Of a stretch of DNA of 64,000 nucleotides, positions 55,053 through 64,000 are shown in pieces. Positions within the stretch are counted from its first letter, which is position 1, and every line of letters starts with the position of its first letter. This DNA is from Cladobotryum mycophilum (lineage: Eukaryota; Ascomycota; Sordariomycetes; Hypocreales; Hypocreaceae): the NCBI GenBank assembly GCA_036429605.1, contig JAVFKD010000010.1, positions 62,001 to 126,000 of the forward strand, given 5' to 3'. Both the position numbers and the translations under genes were made by a program. The notes beneath the pieces are model-generated. The model was not told the DNA's origin. It searched no databases and worked only from the letters and a program-made list of their open reading frames with translations.

Positions 55053-58037
55053 TGTCTGCATCTTTCGACGGCGTTGGGTATTTAATACTTGTCTATTTCC
55101 CTTTTTTCCTAGATTCTGTTTGGCTCTATAAAAGTAGATGATGCGCACTGCTTCTTGGGACTCTTTTCTCTTTGATTCATATATCCTTATAAATAGATGA
55201 CCCGATACATTGTATGATGCTAATTGCTATGTTTTAATCATGTGGTCTGTGGCTTTCTGTATGTAATACAGCTCAAGAGTAATCAAATTTATCGCTTACT
55301 TTACTCTGATTCACTTGTGATTTCTGTGCCACTGTTTCTGTAGACTCATTCATCGACATGGGGCCCGTGGATTTCTTTGCCGGCACGTCACTTATAGTTC
55401 GATACCGTAGCTCAACCAATAAGAATGAATCCACACCGCCGCTGGTTCACAGCTGATCGGGTTAGATGTCTTCAGAAATCACACATGGTTGCGCCGGTAT
55501 CTGGTTCGGTTCGGTATGTGCTGCACCTAGGGCTACCTCCGGGCTTGATGTAACGTGCCGTACCACCTGGACGTTGAATCCTTCGTTCTTGGGTCTTCAG
55601 ACAATCTGCTTTAGTCACTCGAGTAGTCAGGTGGGTGAAAATTTCGCGTCCAGTCTTTATGTTGCAACCCCTTTAATCCCGGACTTTAGGTTGGTCCAGG
55701 GTTTATTGGGGAAAAAATTACTGTCCGACCGGGGGGTGAGCACGAAGTTGAGCAATCCATGTTTGAGTAAAGACGGAGCTTTCTACGCATAGTAGAAACA
55801 CTGTTGTCTCACTTCTGGACTATCTGGTACACATTATATCACAATGCTAAGAATGTCATTTGACTCTTGTAGTTGTAAGACTTTTGGTGCAGTATGCAGA
55901 TCTGTAGCTTGGCACCCACAACTGCCTTCTCCATTATTTATGCTGGCCGAGTGCGGTTGGTCCTTCGGGTTCTATCCTATGCAATCTCCAATCTCCAATG
56001 CAGCTCGTATCACCTGCGGAAGGCATGAAATTAGACTTCAAATATCCTTCGTCATGAATTTGGAAGTCATGCAGGGCATCTGAACGTGCGCATGTGATGG
56101 AATAATTTACATCTGCCACTCTTGCAATGGAGTTCCAAGACTTTCCAATACTCGGGTGATGATGATCTAACTACTCCGCATCTGTAGGTTACGCTGTGTC
56201 TTTGAAGAGATATATTAGGTTTCGATAGGGTTGTATTATAGAAAGATTGAATGAAACACTGAGATGTCTTCCCGCCATTGGAGCGTTTCGGTTCATGTAC
56301 ATGTTGATTTGTATATCCTACCGGCCGTTTTGCTTCACAGATTCAATCTCTGGAGGACTGGGCGTCCTTTGCTTTTAGTCCATCAACGGGATCAGTTGTG
56401 CACATTACCTAGGCAATTGCTCATTCTCTATCCTGTATACTGGCACAACGGTCTACGTTATTTGATGTTCCTGAGAGAGGATGATGAATTTGGGTCAGAG
56501 CCCTTGGTAGGAGGGGAGAAGAACACTATAAAAAGCATAAAGAAGCTCACTTTGACGGATGTCTAGGCAGTGAGAGGTACCCGTTGACTCGGAGTTCATG
56601 AAGTATTTGATGCTTTGCTGCGGTAGCTAGCAAGGAAAATTTTTGCTCTCTTCCATTGTAGTCGATGGTGAGTTCTTCTCCACATGCAGCTTTTGAAATC
56701 CGACCATACCTATAGGTACCCAAGAGATGACTTGCTGGCTTCACCATTATTATTTTCTGAGACTGACTTTGGGTATGAGCACAGCGTGGAGCATCTGCTG
56801 GTGCCCCATGAACTGTTCCTATACCTAATTATATGTACCGCCTTCCTAGACGTGAATTGCACCTATAATTTACGACATTTTTTGTTAGCCGATTCGGACT
56901 CTTATGAGTCCCCATGCATTGTAATTCTTGTCACATCCTATTCGCTTAGCGTTACCCCGAGGTACAGCGTCAGTGCATGAGAATTTGAAGCAGGTGGACG
57001 GCTCTGCCATGTGTCTCACGTTGATTTGACCAGTTGCCATGGCTCGGTGAAAAGAAAAGAAAATAACCAAGACTTGGCTAGGCTTCCCTGCATATCTGGG
57101 TACTCATGCGGTATCGTTATTGGCACATCCGATCTCATAATACCTGTCGCCTACTTTACCGCAAGAATACTCCACAGTCAGGATAAACTCAGCCATGGAC
57201 GCCTACCAGACTACTTTTATGTCGTAATGCAAGGGTCATATGGAATTTTATGTATGTTGTCTCTGCACGCTGCCCTGCGTATTAACTTCCCTCTTCATTC
57301 ACGGCACGCATACCTGATGGATTCTAGGGTGAGGTGAGCGAGATGAGTGGTGGTTGTGAAGAGTGAATCCTGTGCATAAAGAGGGGTAAAATATAGTAGC
57401 TATGATACTAATGACAGTGTAGAGTAACATCTAACACAACCCCCTCAATAACTTGACATCATTTAAGCACGACTGAGTGGCAACATGAAGCGTCCAAAGA
57501 TATCCCTTTCAGGAGCATCTAGTAATACTGCATGCATGCATCATGCGGTATTACGGAGCTATTGACCCCGCTGCAGAAAGGAGCGGCACGGTGCGGGGTG
57601 ATTAGAATGTTGGTTGGATAATACATGCATGGATAGCTTCAGCACAGGCTGCGAGGATTGAAGGGCGACAGTTACGTTCTTGGCCCAATCAACTTGATAT
57701 CACGTAATTCAATCTTATGCGACATGCTGGAAACGACATCAATATCCCCTCATTTATGCAGATTTACAATCAAGTTTCGACTCTACGCACACTCATTCGA
57801 CGCCCACACAACGCTAAGGTAAGTGGGTAGTACTGATATGAGTAATAAGAGTGGTTCACATGAAGAAGAATTAAAATGTAGTCACACACAAGCGGGGTCA
57901 CCTCCTATATATAAACTCCCTTGACTTCTGTGCAACAGAAGTGAAGCTTCAATCCAATCTTCTTTCTTCATCATCTTCATCTTCCTGACCGCACACACTA
58001 TATTTTATTGTTTCCACGCGCCAACCCTTCTTAAGTC
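55053..58037. other. Gene-poor intergenic stretch
   Basis: 3 kb with several 60-110 codon frames on both strands, none with motifs, signal peptides or splice continuations. Near 57535 there is a GCATGCATGCATCATGC word. Nothing further can be supported. Confidence 0.4.
57907..57914 (+). promoter_or_regulatory. TATA box of the agmatine-deiminase-like gene
   Basis: TATATAAA about 125 bp before the ATG at 58038, followed by a CT-rich leader (TCTTCTTTCTTC type). Position and sequence fit a core promoter. Confidence 0.5.
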
Positions 58038-59108
58038 ATGTCTGACTTTACTCTCCATCGCCGCGCAGAATGGGCACCGCAGAGTAGAATCCTCTTAGGC
58101 TGGCCCGGTCTAGAGGGGACTCTCAAAGAATATCCTGACAGGCTGGCCAAGGTGACGACGGAACTGTCTAATATTGCTTCAGCCATCGCCCACTTCCTGC
58201 CTGTTACGGTGGCTGTGGGCAAGGAGCGCCTTGACGAAGCCGAGGCTCATTTTGCTACTGTTGAGACGCCTTTCCCAATTACGCTGCACCGCCTTGAAGG
58301 CGATAGCATGGACCTCTGGCTGAGAGACCTTGGCCCCACATTCGTCATCAAGGAGGGGCCTGGAGCAGACCGCAGCCTTGTCGGTCTTGACTTTAACTTC
58401 AACGGCTGGGGTGGAAAGCACCCTACGCCCACGGCCGAAATCTTCGCAAAGACCTTCTTGGGCGACGTTCAAATCGAACGCATCGAAACTTCCATTGTGA
58501 CTGAGGGAGGGGCACTGGAAACTGACGGCGATGGAACTCTCATATTGACGGAGAGCTCTATCATCAATGACAACAGAAACCCAGGCAAGTCTAAAGGAGA
58601 CATCGAGGCTGAGCTCAGGCGTACCCTTGGCGTCGAGAAATTCATCTGGATCCCCGGCAGAAAGAACATTGACTCGACAGACTGCCACATCGACGCCCTG
58701 GTTCGATTTGTTAGACCCGGTATACTTATTCTGAGCAAGGCTAATGAGGTCGAGCCGGGTCCTTGGACTGAAGTCTACGAAGAGGCTCTGGAGATCCTGA
58801 GCAGTGCTACCGATGCGAAGGGTCGTCCGTTCGAGATCCTCGAGGTGGAGGAGCCCGACCCGGAGTTGTTCCCCGGCGGAGGTTTCGAGGACGATCCTCC
58901 TGTGCGGAGCTACGTCAACTATTTGTTGGTTAACGGTGGTATTATCTTGCCTCAGTTTGGCGACCCGGCACATGATGCTGCGGCTATTAGGACGGCACAG
59001 AGACTCTTTGGCGATGAGAGGAGAATTTACCCTGTTCTCATCGATGAGGTACCTAGGCAGGGTGGTGGTGTTCACTGCACGACGCAGGAAATTCCCCAAT
59101 TCCCATAA
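58038..59108 (+). CDS. Agmatine deiminase-like (PPAD family) enzyme
   Basis: Single exon, 356 residues, the normal length of agmatine deiminases, which hydrolyse agmatine to N-carbamoylputrescine and ammonia on a route from arginine to polyamines. The guanidine-modifying signature residues are visible: Asp92 and Asp97 in MDLWLRD, EGGALE (156-161), His217 and Asp219 in STDCHIDA, and the nucleophile Cys347 in GGGVHCTTQEIP. No signal peptide, so cytosolic. It lacks introns while most neighbours have them, and its closest relatives in my knowledge include many bacterial proteins, so an old bacterial origin is possible. Antisense frames of up to 338 codons are shadows. Confidence 0.85.
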   Translation: MSDFTLHRRAEWAPQSRILLGWPGLEGTLKEYPDRLAKVTTELSNIASAIAHFLPVTVAVGKERLDEAEAHFATVETPFPITLHRLEGDSMDLWLRDLGPTFVIKEGPGADRSLVGLDFNFNGWGGKHPTPTAEIFAKTFLGDVQIERIETSIVTEGGALETDGDGTLILTESSIINDNRNPGKSKGDIEAELRRTLGVEKFIWIPGRKNIDSTDCHIDALVRFVRPGILILSKANEVEPGPWTEVYEEALEILSSATDAKGRPFEILEVEEPDPELFPGGGFEDDPPVRSYVNYLLVNGGIILPQFGDPAHDAAAIRTAQRLFGDERRIYPVLIDEVPRQGGGVHCTTQEIPQFP

Positions 59109-59996
59109 ATTGGAAGCATGATTATGGAAAAGTGTCGGCGGTTTCATTTGTGGATCCTTTCGATTTGTTGAGATTTCGTCATTCATAAGTAGCATGAGTA
59201 TGATAGTTGCTCTGTACTAGCTATACATAGCCGATACTTAGATCAATAACACGAATTTGATGCTGTACGAATAACTGGCTGGGTCCTGGTGGTGAAATAC
59301 TTCACTGGCATATGTTTAGTTGTACCATTTACCCTACAGTGCCCGTACCGGCGGCATTACTAACCTAAATGTCCTCACTTTCCCTTGCTCTCGACCTACG
59401 ATGGAAGGTTTGGATAGATTATGGATAGTTCAAGCTTCTGTAAAATCGATATGATAACTGTAGTGTAGTGTCTTGCTTAGAGGTTTCGACATGTCTCGCG
59501 ATATCGTTCTCGCGATGTCGTTCTCTTGACATTGTTCCGAGCTCGCGTCTTCGTGTAAACAGATGCGGAGAAGCGACCAAGCGAGACAAAAACTAGAAAA
59601 CGTAGCCACTTCTAAGGACTCTCTTTATTGGGTGCAGTTAGCCACTGGGCTATCCGAACGTCGATCATGGCGGAGGCACAAGTGCTCATCTTACCAAGTT
59701 CGGTAATTGCCGGGCTTTTTGGCGTCAGCTCAGCCACCTGTAGACTAGTTAGGAATCGATGGGACATATTTCAACTATCTTAGAGGAACATTCTGTGCTT
59801 AGTGGTGTGCTAACCTATTGTTGCAGACTATATATGATGTAGAAATATCTTGTCGTTATGTCTTCCTTCCATCATTAACATCTGCTTTCATCTCAACTTG
59901 TAGCCAATCCGGTCGCTTCAACTGGACTGCATCAAATTTCCCATATCATCGACAAGATTTCTACAATACGGGGCAAAAATACCGTAAAAAGACGCC
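59109..59996. other. Intergenic, nothing recognised
   Basis: 888 bp between two plus-strand genes. A short CG-bearing repeat (TCGCGATATCGTTCTCGCGATGTCGTTCTC, seen as two near-copies of CGCGAT-TCGTTCTC) lies at about 59496-59525; otherwise plain. Confidence 0.4.
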
Positions 59997-60789
59997 ATGA
60001 AGGTCATTATCACTGGCGCTACAGGGCTCGTTGGGAGCAGCTTGCTTCATGACTGCATCTCAAACTCTGAAATTACGCACATATTTGCCTTGACTAGAAA
60101 ACCACTTTCCCAAGAGCTAGCGGCAAGTCAGAAGCTGACAGTCATTATACATGATGAGTTTCTCGACTACCCTCCAGAATTACTGAAGCAGCTTGTTGGT
60201 GCTGAGGCTTGTCTCTGGTATGTGTAAAGTATCACAGTATATACTATTATTTACGCAACTAACAATAACATCAAGGGCTCTTGGTGGCCGAAGACCCCAG
60301 TTCCCCGATGCAGAAACGTTCCGGAAAGTCAGTGTTGACTACACTCTTACCGCCGCTCAGGCCTTTATCGCTTACCCGGCACCACATCTGCCGTACGGAC
60401 AAAAATTCCGATTCGTCTTTTGCAGCGGTAAGAATGCAGAGTGGGATCAGACAAAGAGACTAACTTTCATGGAGGAGACGAGGAAGGTAAAGGTATGATC
60501 TTGCCGTTTGATCCCCGCCTTTTACGTGTCGTGATGCTGACGCTTCTTTCAGGGTCAATGTGAGAAGGGCCTTTGTGATCTGGAAGATGCCAACAAAGAT
60601 CTGTTCGAAGTATTTGCTGTGCAGCCAGCTGTTATTCTTCCGCGAGACGCCGGGTGCATGAGCAAGGTGATTGGAAAGTTGTATGGGGGGATCCCAGCGG
60701 ACATTTTGATGCGGGGCATGGTCCGGGTTGCTCTCCATGACTTCCCAGAAAGACTTATCGAAACGGATAAGCTGCTAGAGAAGAAATGA
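59997..60789 (+). CDS. NAD(P)-binding Rossmann-fold protein
   Basis: Exons 59997-60217, 60276-60492 and 60553-60789 (introns 58 and 60 nt) encode 224 residues. The N-terminus MKVIITGATGLVGSSLL carries the TGxxGxxG nucleotide-binding loop of the atypical short-chain dehydrogenase/NmrA-like group. A following strand (HIFALTRKPL) and a conserved FCSGKNAEWDQ segment fit this family of small fungal reductases or redox sensors. There is no complete YxxxK catalytic pair, so an enzymatic role is uncertain. The protein is compact and lacks the C-terminal substrate lobe of larger epimerases. Function unknown. Confidence 0.8.
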
Positions 60790-61868
60790 AGTGCCTTGAA
60801 TATTTCTAGTGATGGGTACATACAGATGGAGGTGTACAGCGATGAATAGCAGGAGGAGCATAGAAAAGGGACAGGAAGAAACAGAGTACGGCAATGGTGC
60901 TGATAGGAATCACTATAGAAATTAATGGAATGAGGGTGATGGTTTAATTGAAGGATAAATAGCTATCTTTGCAATTGGTCGACCCAGTTGGACAGATGAC
61001 TTAGTTCATGAATGTGACCAGTAGTGAAGCGACAAGGGGGATGCGGAAAATGCTCAGTAGATGATGAGGAAAAAGATAAGGCCGTCAATTGATCGCTTTA
61101 GCGATATTAGCCATGTAGTGATAATGAGATGAACAAAGGCACTGGTCACTTGGTGAGGTGCGGTAGTTAGCAGTAATTTACAAGCAGACAGCAAGTAGCT
61201 ACATAGACAGAAAACAGCGACTGGGATAGATTGACTGACACTCTACCGTAGATAGAGATGGAGATTCTAAAGGCCATACAGCATGCAATCAATAGGAATG
61301 CATAGAAGATACAAAACAATACATGCACATACTTATTGACCCAAAGGAATTATTCACCCGAGCATCATCTGTGTAGCAACCCACCCATGTTTTACTACAG
61401 AATGTTGTACTCCTTTCATGTATACCGCGCCGTTTATAGTGATGCGCAGCTTTATAACACCTCTTGTCTCGATCTGAATCACTTCAATTCCCTCATTCAC
61501 GGCACCTCCTCACCAAGGCATGGAGGTGTGGTGCAACTGCCACCATCGTCGCTCGTGGCTGGTTCCAGGGAACGATTCGAACACAATGCGAGACAAACGG
61601 GTGACCAGGTGGCGCAACGTGTGCTCTTGGACGAGGCAGACTGTTCTTTATCATCTGAGCTCTTGGCCATCTCTTCCATGTTTGAACTTTGTCGAGCATC
61701 CTGCTCACCAATTAGGTCGTCTTTCGTAAAAGGTATCGTCTACAAATGACAAAGATGGAGACCATCAGCTAGGTAATCTGTCCATTTGATCTGGAGCTAG
61801 GTTATGTAGATGTGCTATTATCATACAACGGTAAATATTTGGATAAAGACAACGGGGTACGTCGATTT
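60790..61868. other. Intergenic, nothing recognised
   Basis: 1.08 kb of convergent 3' flanks. A plus-strand frame of 137 codons at 61336-61749 and antisense frames have no motifs; I do not call a gene. Confidence 0.4.
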
Positions 61869-63911
61869 CTACTTGGCCTCGGAACTTGCTGGCCCTATAT
61901 ACACGTCGCACCACCTGCCAATCCTCTCTAGCATATCTATCCAGAACTTCTGCTCCTTTATTGAGTGCTCCTGGCGAGGATACCGGACAAACTCGCAAGG
62001 TAGGTCATAGGCCCGCAGAGCGCGACTGAAACCCTCAGCTTGGGAAAAGGGGCAGCGTACGTCTGCTTCGCCGTGTAGGATGAGCATGGGAGGGATGACG
62101 GAGCAACCGCGCTCGCGGGCCTCGCGCACGGCGCCAGCCACTTCCCACAACGCACTCGCCTTGCGGTTGCCGATGTCATCACGATCCATGTTCCACACGA
62201 TTCGGCCACCATTTAGCTCACGGTCATAAGTTGAAGCTGAGTCGGAGGTCAGAGGCAGGCTATCTATGTCGCACACACCTGCGCCAGCAATGGCAGCATT
62301 GAAGCGCCATCCGAGCCCGTGCAGGCCATTACGCACGGCAGACAAGTACGCCAGGAAGCCGCCCTGGCTATAACCGCCGACGAGCAGGTTTGTGCGATTA
62401 GCGAACCCACGGGTGATAGCATTATCCGTTATGGTGACGACGTCGGCATAGTCATATATACCTATACCGCCCACACTGTAGGAAGCGAACCTCTCGCCAC
62501 GACCATTGGATCCGCGATATTGCGGCAGTAGTACGCCGTACCCCTTGGAGAGAATGTATGGTGCCCACATGTAGTAGTGAGAGTTGAAAGTATTACAGTT
62601 GCGATCCGTGGGCCCTCCGTGAATCATGACAAAGGTAGGTAGAGGTGTCTTTGGTTCACCTTGCTGTCCGATCGCAGCAGTAGGCGTCAAGTATAATCCG
62701 TCGAGTTCGACCTCTCCGTCAGATGATTGGCACGAGAGAACGGTACATGAGCCGAATTCTCGGTCTTTGAATATATGGCCATGATTAGATAGCTGGATGA
62801 GCTCGTCGCCCTTGATGATAAAGACTTCGAATGGGTTATTGATGTCTGATATTCCGGCGGCGACAACTGGACTACCCCCGTCTGCATCAAAGAAAACATC
62901 CCAGGTCTCAATGTCTGTGTCTTTCTTAAACAAGACCTCTTTCCCCAACCGACTAATCCAGGTATCGAGCCTGTGTTGGCAGCTTACGACCAGCTCACCA
63001 CTCGATAAGCGCAATTGACCTGCATCATCATCCACACCGTATGCGACCTTTGCATACGTTGGCGATTCAGCATTTGGATCAATGTTGTACACGGCACTTC
63101 CTGCAAATGTTTTATCGATTGGCGTGCCCGTGATGAAATAGATCTTGCCGTCTGGTGCCCACGTCAAATTGGCTAAGTCGTTATGTATAGTACACAGGTC
63201 TGTAACTTTGCCGTCTTCAACATCAACGACAGAAATCGTCGTCCCAGTTAGAAGAGGCTCCTCCATCTGTGGGGTTTTGTCACTCTGAAATGCAATCTTC
63301 TTCCCATCAGGACTCCAAGAGGCATTTGTGACATGCCGCTCGCCGCCGACAAGCGTTCTGGACTGCTTGGAGTTGACATGGACAATCCGCAGGCGGGCGT
63401 ATTCCCATCGCTCACCCCAGACTTCAGCATCAGTCTCATTCTTCTCTTCTTTTTCTTTTAGCTCTGCAGGCTTTTCATCCGGAGAGATAAATACAACTTC
63501 CTCGCCATTGGGGGAAAAAGCGAACCTCTCAATCCGCTGTACATTGTCGGACGGCGTGATGGGGTACGGTTCGCCACCGCCATCTTCGCCGAGAGTTAGG
63601 GTCCATATAGCCGAGCTCTCTCCTGGTTTGGCACGATCAGAGATAAAAGCAATCTGATGACCGTCTGGGTGCCATCGGGGGTATTGATCTTCAAAGAGAC
63701 CCGAAGTCAGCTGGCGTGAGGAGCCGGCCCGCGCGGTAGAGGCCAGCCACAAAGTTGAGACGGGATTCTTGCCCTTGCAGTGGTCGTCAGTTAGATTAGT
63801 CGCATACAGTAGCTTCTGGCCGTTGGGAGAGAAGCTGATTGTGGCTGGAATCTCCAGATCGCAGAGCGACTCGGCTAAGGCCTTGTCAAACGTTTGTGTC
63901 ATTTCCTCCAT
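61869..63911 (-). CDS. Prolyl-oligopeptidase-family serine peptidase (S9C-like)
   Basis: Single exon, 680 residues. The N-terminal half is a beta-propeller made of WD40-like/PD40 repeats, each with a W/F-SPDG-type turn (ISFSPNGQKLLY, PRWHPDGHQIAF, ASWSPDGKKIAF, LTWAPDGKIYF). The C-terminal alpha/beta hydrolase has the catalytic triad: Ser515 in GGYSQGGF, Asp617 in HGEADVRCP and His649 in RQEHSIKE, with the oxyanion segment IHGGPTDRN. This is the layout of acylaminoacyl-peptidase/dipeptidyl-peptidase 5-like enzymes. No signal peptide is present, so it is likely cytosolic, unlike secreted DPP5. The start is the first ATG, with a second in-frame ATG three codons on. Confidence 0.9.
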   Translation of the reverse strand: MEEMTQTFDKALAESLCDLEIPATISFSPNGQKLLYATNLTDDHCKGKNPVSTLWLASTARAGSSRQLTSGLFEDQYPRWHPDGHQIAFISDRAKPGESSAIWTLTLGEDGGGEPYPITPSDNVQRIERFAFSPNGEEVVFISPDEKPAELKEKEEKNETDAEVWGERWEYARLRIVHVNSKQSRTLVGGERHVTNASWSPDGKKIAFQSDKTPQMEEPLLTGTTISVVDVEDGKVTDLCTIHNDLANLTWAPDGKIYFITGTPIDKTFAGSAVYNIDPNAESPTYAKVAYGVDDDAGQLRLSSGELVVSCQHRLDTWISRLGKEVLFKKDTDIETWDVFFDADGGSPVVAAGISDINNPFEVFIIKGDELIQLSNHGHIFKDREFGSCTVLSCQSSDGEVELDGLYLTPTAAIGQQGEPKTPLPTFVMIHGGPTDRNCNTFNSHYYMWAPYILSKGYGVLLPQYRGSNGRGERFASYSVGGIGIYDYADVVTITDNAITRGFANRTNLLVGGYSQGGFLAYLSAVRNGLHGLGWRFNAAIAGAGVCDIDSLPLTSDSASTYDRELNGGRIVWNMDRDDIGNRKASALWEVAGAVREARERGCSVIPPMLILHGEADVRCPFSQAEGFSRALRAYDLPCEFVRYPRQEHSIKEQKFWIDMLERIGRWCDVYIGPASSEAK

Positions 63912-64000
63912 GGTGTCGGGTATCTCTGCAAATAATTAATTATAGCTCACTCTTGTGGTCAAGGTGATTTTAAGATATAAAAAAAAGGTCAGTAGGTGAC

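Noticed and set aside
57530..57550. GCATGCATGCAT word as a CRISPR-like or regulatory repeat
   Set aside because: A single short self-complementary word without spacing or recurrence; eukaryotic context makes CRISPR irrelevant.
58179..59195. 338-codon open frame antisense to the agmatine-deiminase-like gene
   Set aside because: It is the mirror of a motif-complete gene, has no recognisable domain and arises from the codon bias of the sense strand.
59600..59680. tRNA-like fold near 59.6 kb
   Set aside because: No A-box/B-box pair with correct spacing and no cloverleaf could be drawn.
61336..61749. 137-codon plus-strand frame near the S9 peptidase
   Set aside because: No domain or signal, overlaps similarly long antisense frames; probably chance or untranslated flank.

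Overview
The window is nuclear DNA of a filamentous ascomycete (Pezizomycotina). Genes are interrupted by short GT-AG introns of mostly 46-110 nt with CTAAC/CTGAC-type branch sites. The gene families present are fungal: CFEM, Zn2Cys6 regulator, GH71 alpha-1,3-glucanase, cytochrome b5-fused sphingolipid desaturase, fungal lipoxygenase. A transposon has decayed into an AT-rich, RIP-like block. The scattered TACTCCGTA-type words and the gene repertoire fit Eurotiales best, but the species cannot be read from the sequence.

Layout. 0-5.7 kb: a small secreted CFEM protein, an aldo/keto reductase and a decayed coding remnant. 5.7-11.5 kb: one 5.8-kb DNA transposon with 102-bp terminal inverted repeats and a perfect 9-bp target duplication (Mutator-like architecture). 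Its interior is extremely AT-rich, and a 5'-truncated Tad/I-like LINE with poly(A) tail and its own target duplication is nested in it. 11.9-15.2 kb: a GNAT acetyltransferase, a tiny eight-cysteine secreted protein and a SnoaL-like protein. 15.3-23.3 kb: a possible small metabolic cluster made of a D-amino-acid-oxidase-like flavoenzyme, a Zn2Cys6 regulator, an FMN-dependent alpha-hydroxy-acid oxidase (one frameshift) and a cytochrome P450. Three CGCGCG-cored palindromes lie between the regulator and the oxidase. 23.3-28.6 kb: gene-poor, with decayed coding scraps. 28.6-36.8 kb: GH71 alpha-1,3-glucanase with C-terminal cysteine-rich modules, a beta-trefoil-like protein, a decayed secreted protein and a lipoxygenase with one frameshift near its end. 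39.7-47.2 kb: a multi-pass membrane protein, a His/Cys protease-like protein, a cysteine-rich precursor-like gene and a DEDDh exonuclease. 47.2-52.7 kb: remains of two NLR (NACHT/STAND) genes in opposite orientations. 52.8-63.9 kb: sphingolipid delta-8 desaturase, agmatine-deiminase-like enzyme, a Rossmann-fold NAD(P)-binding protein and an S9 serine peptidase.

Taken together this looks like accessory chromosome territory. Conserved enzymes such as the desaturase and exonuclease are separated by long gene-poor stretches holding dead NLRs, a dead transposon, lineage-variable secreted cysteine-rich proteins and at least two enzyme genes carrying single frameshifts. Exon boundaries were assigned by eye from splice signals, frame continuity and family motifs; no transcript or database evidence was available.
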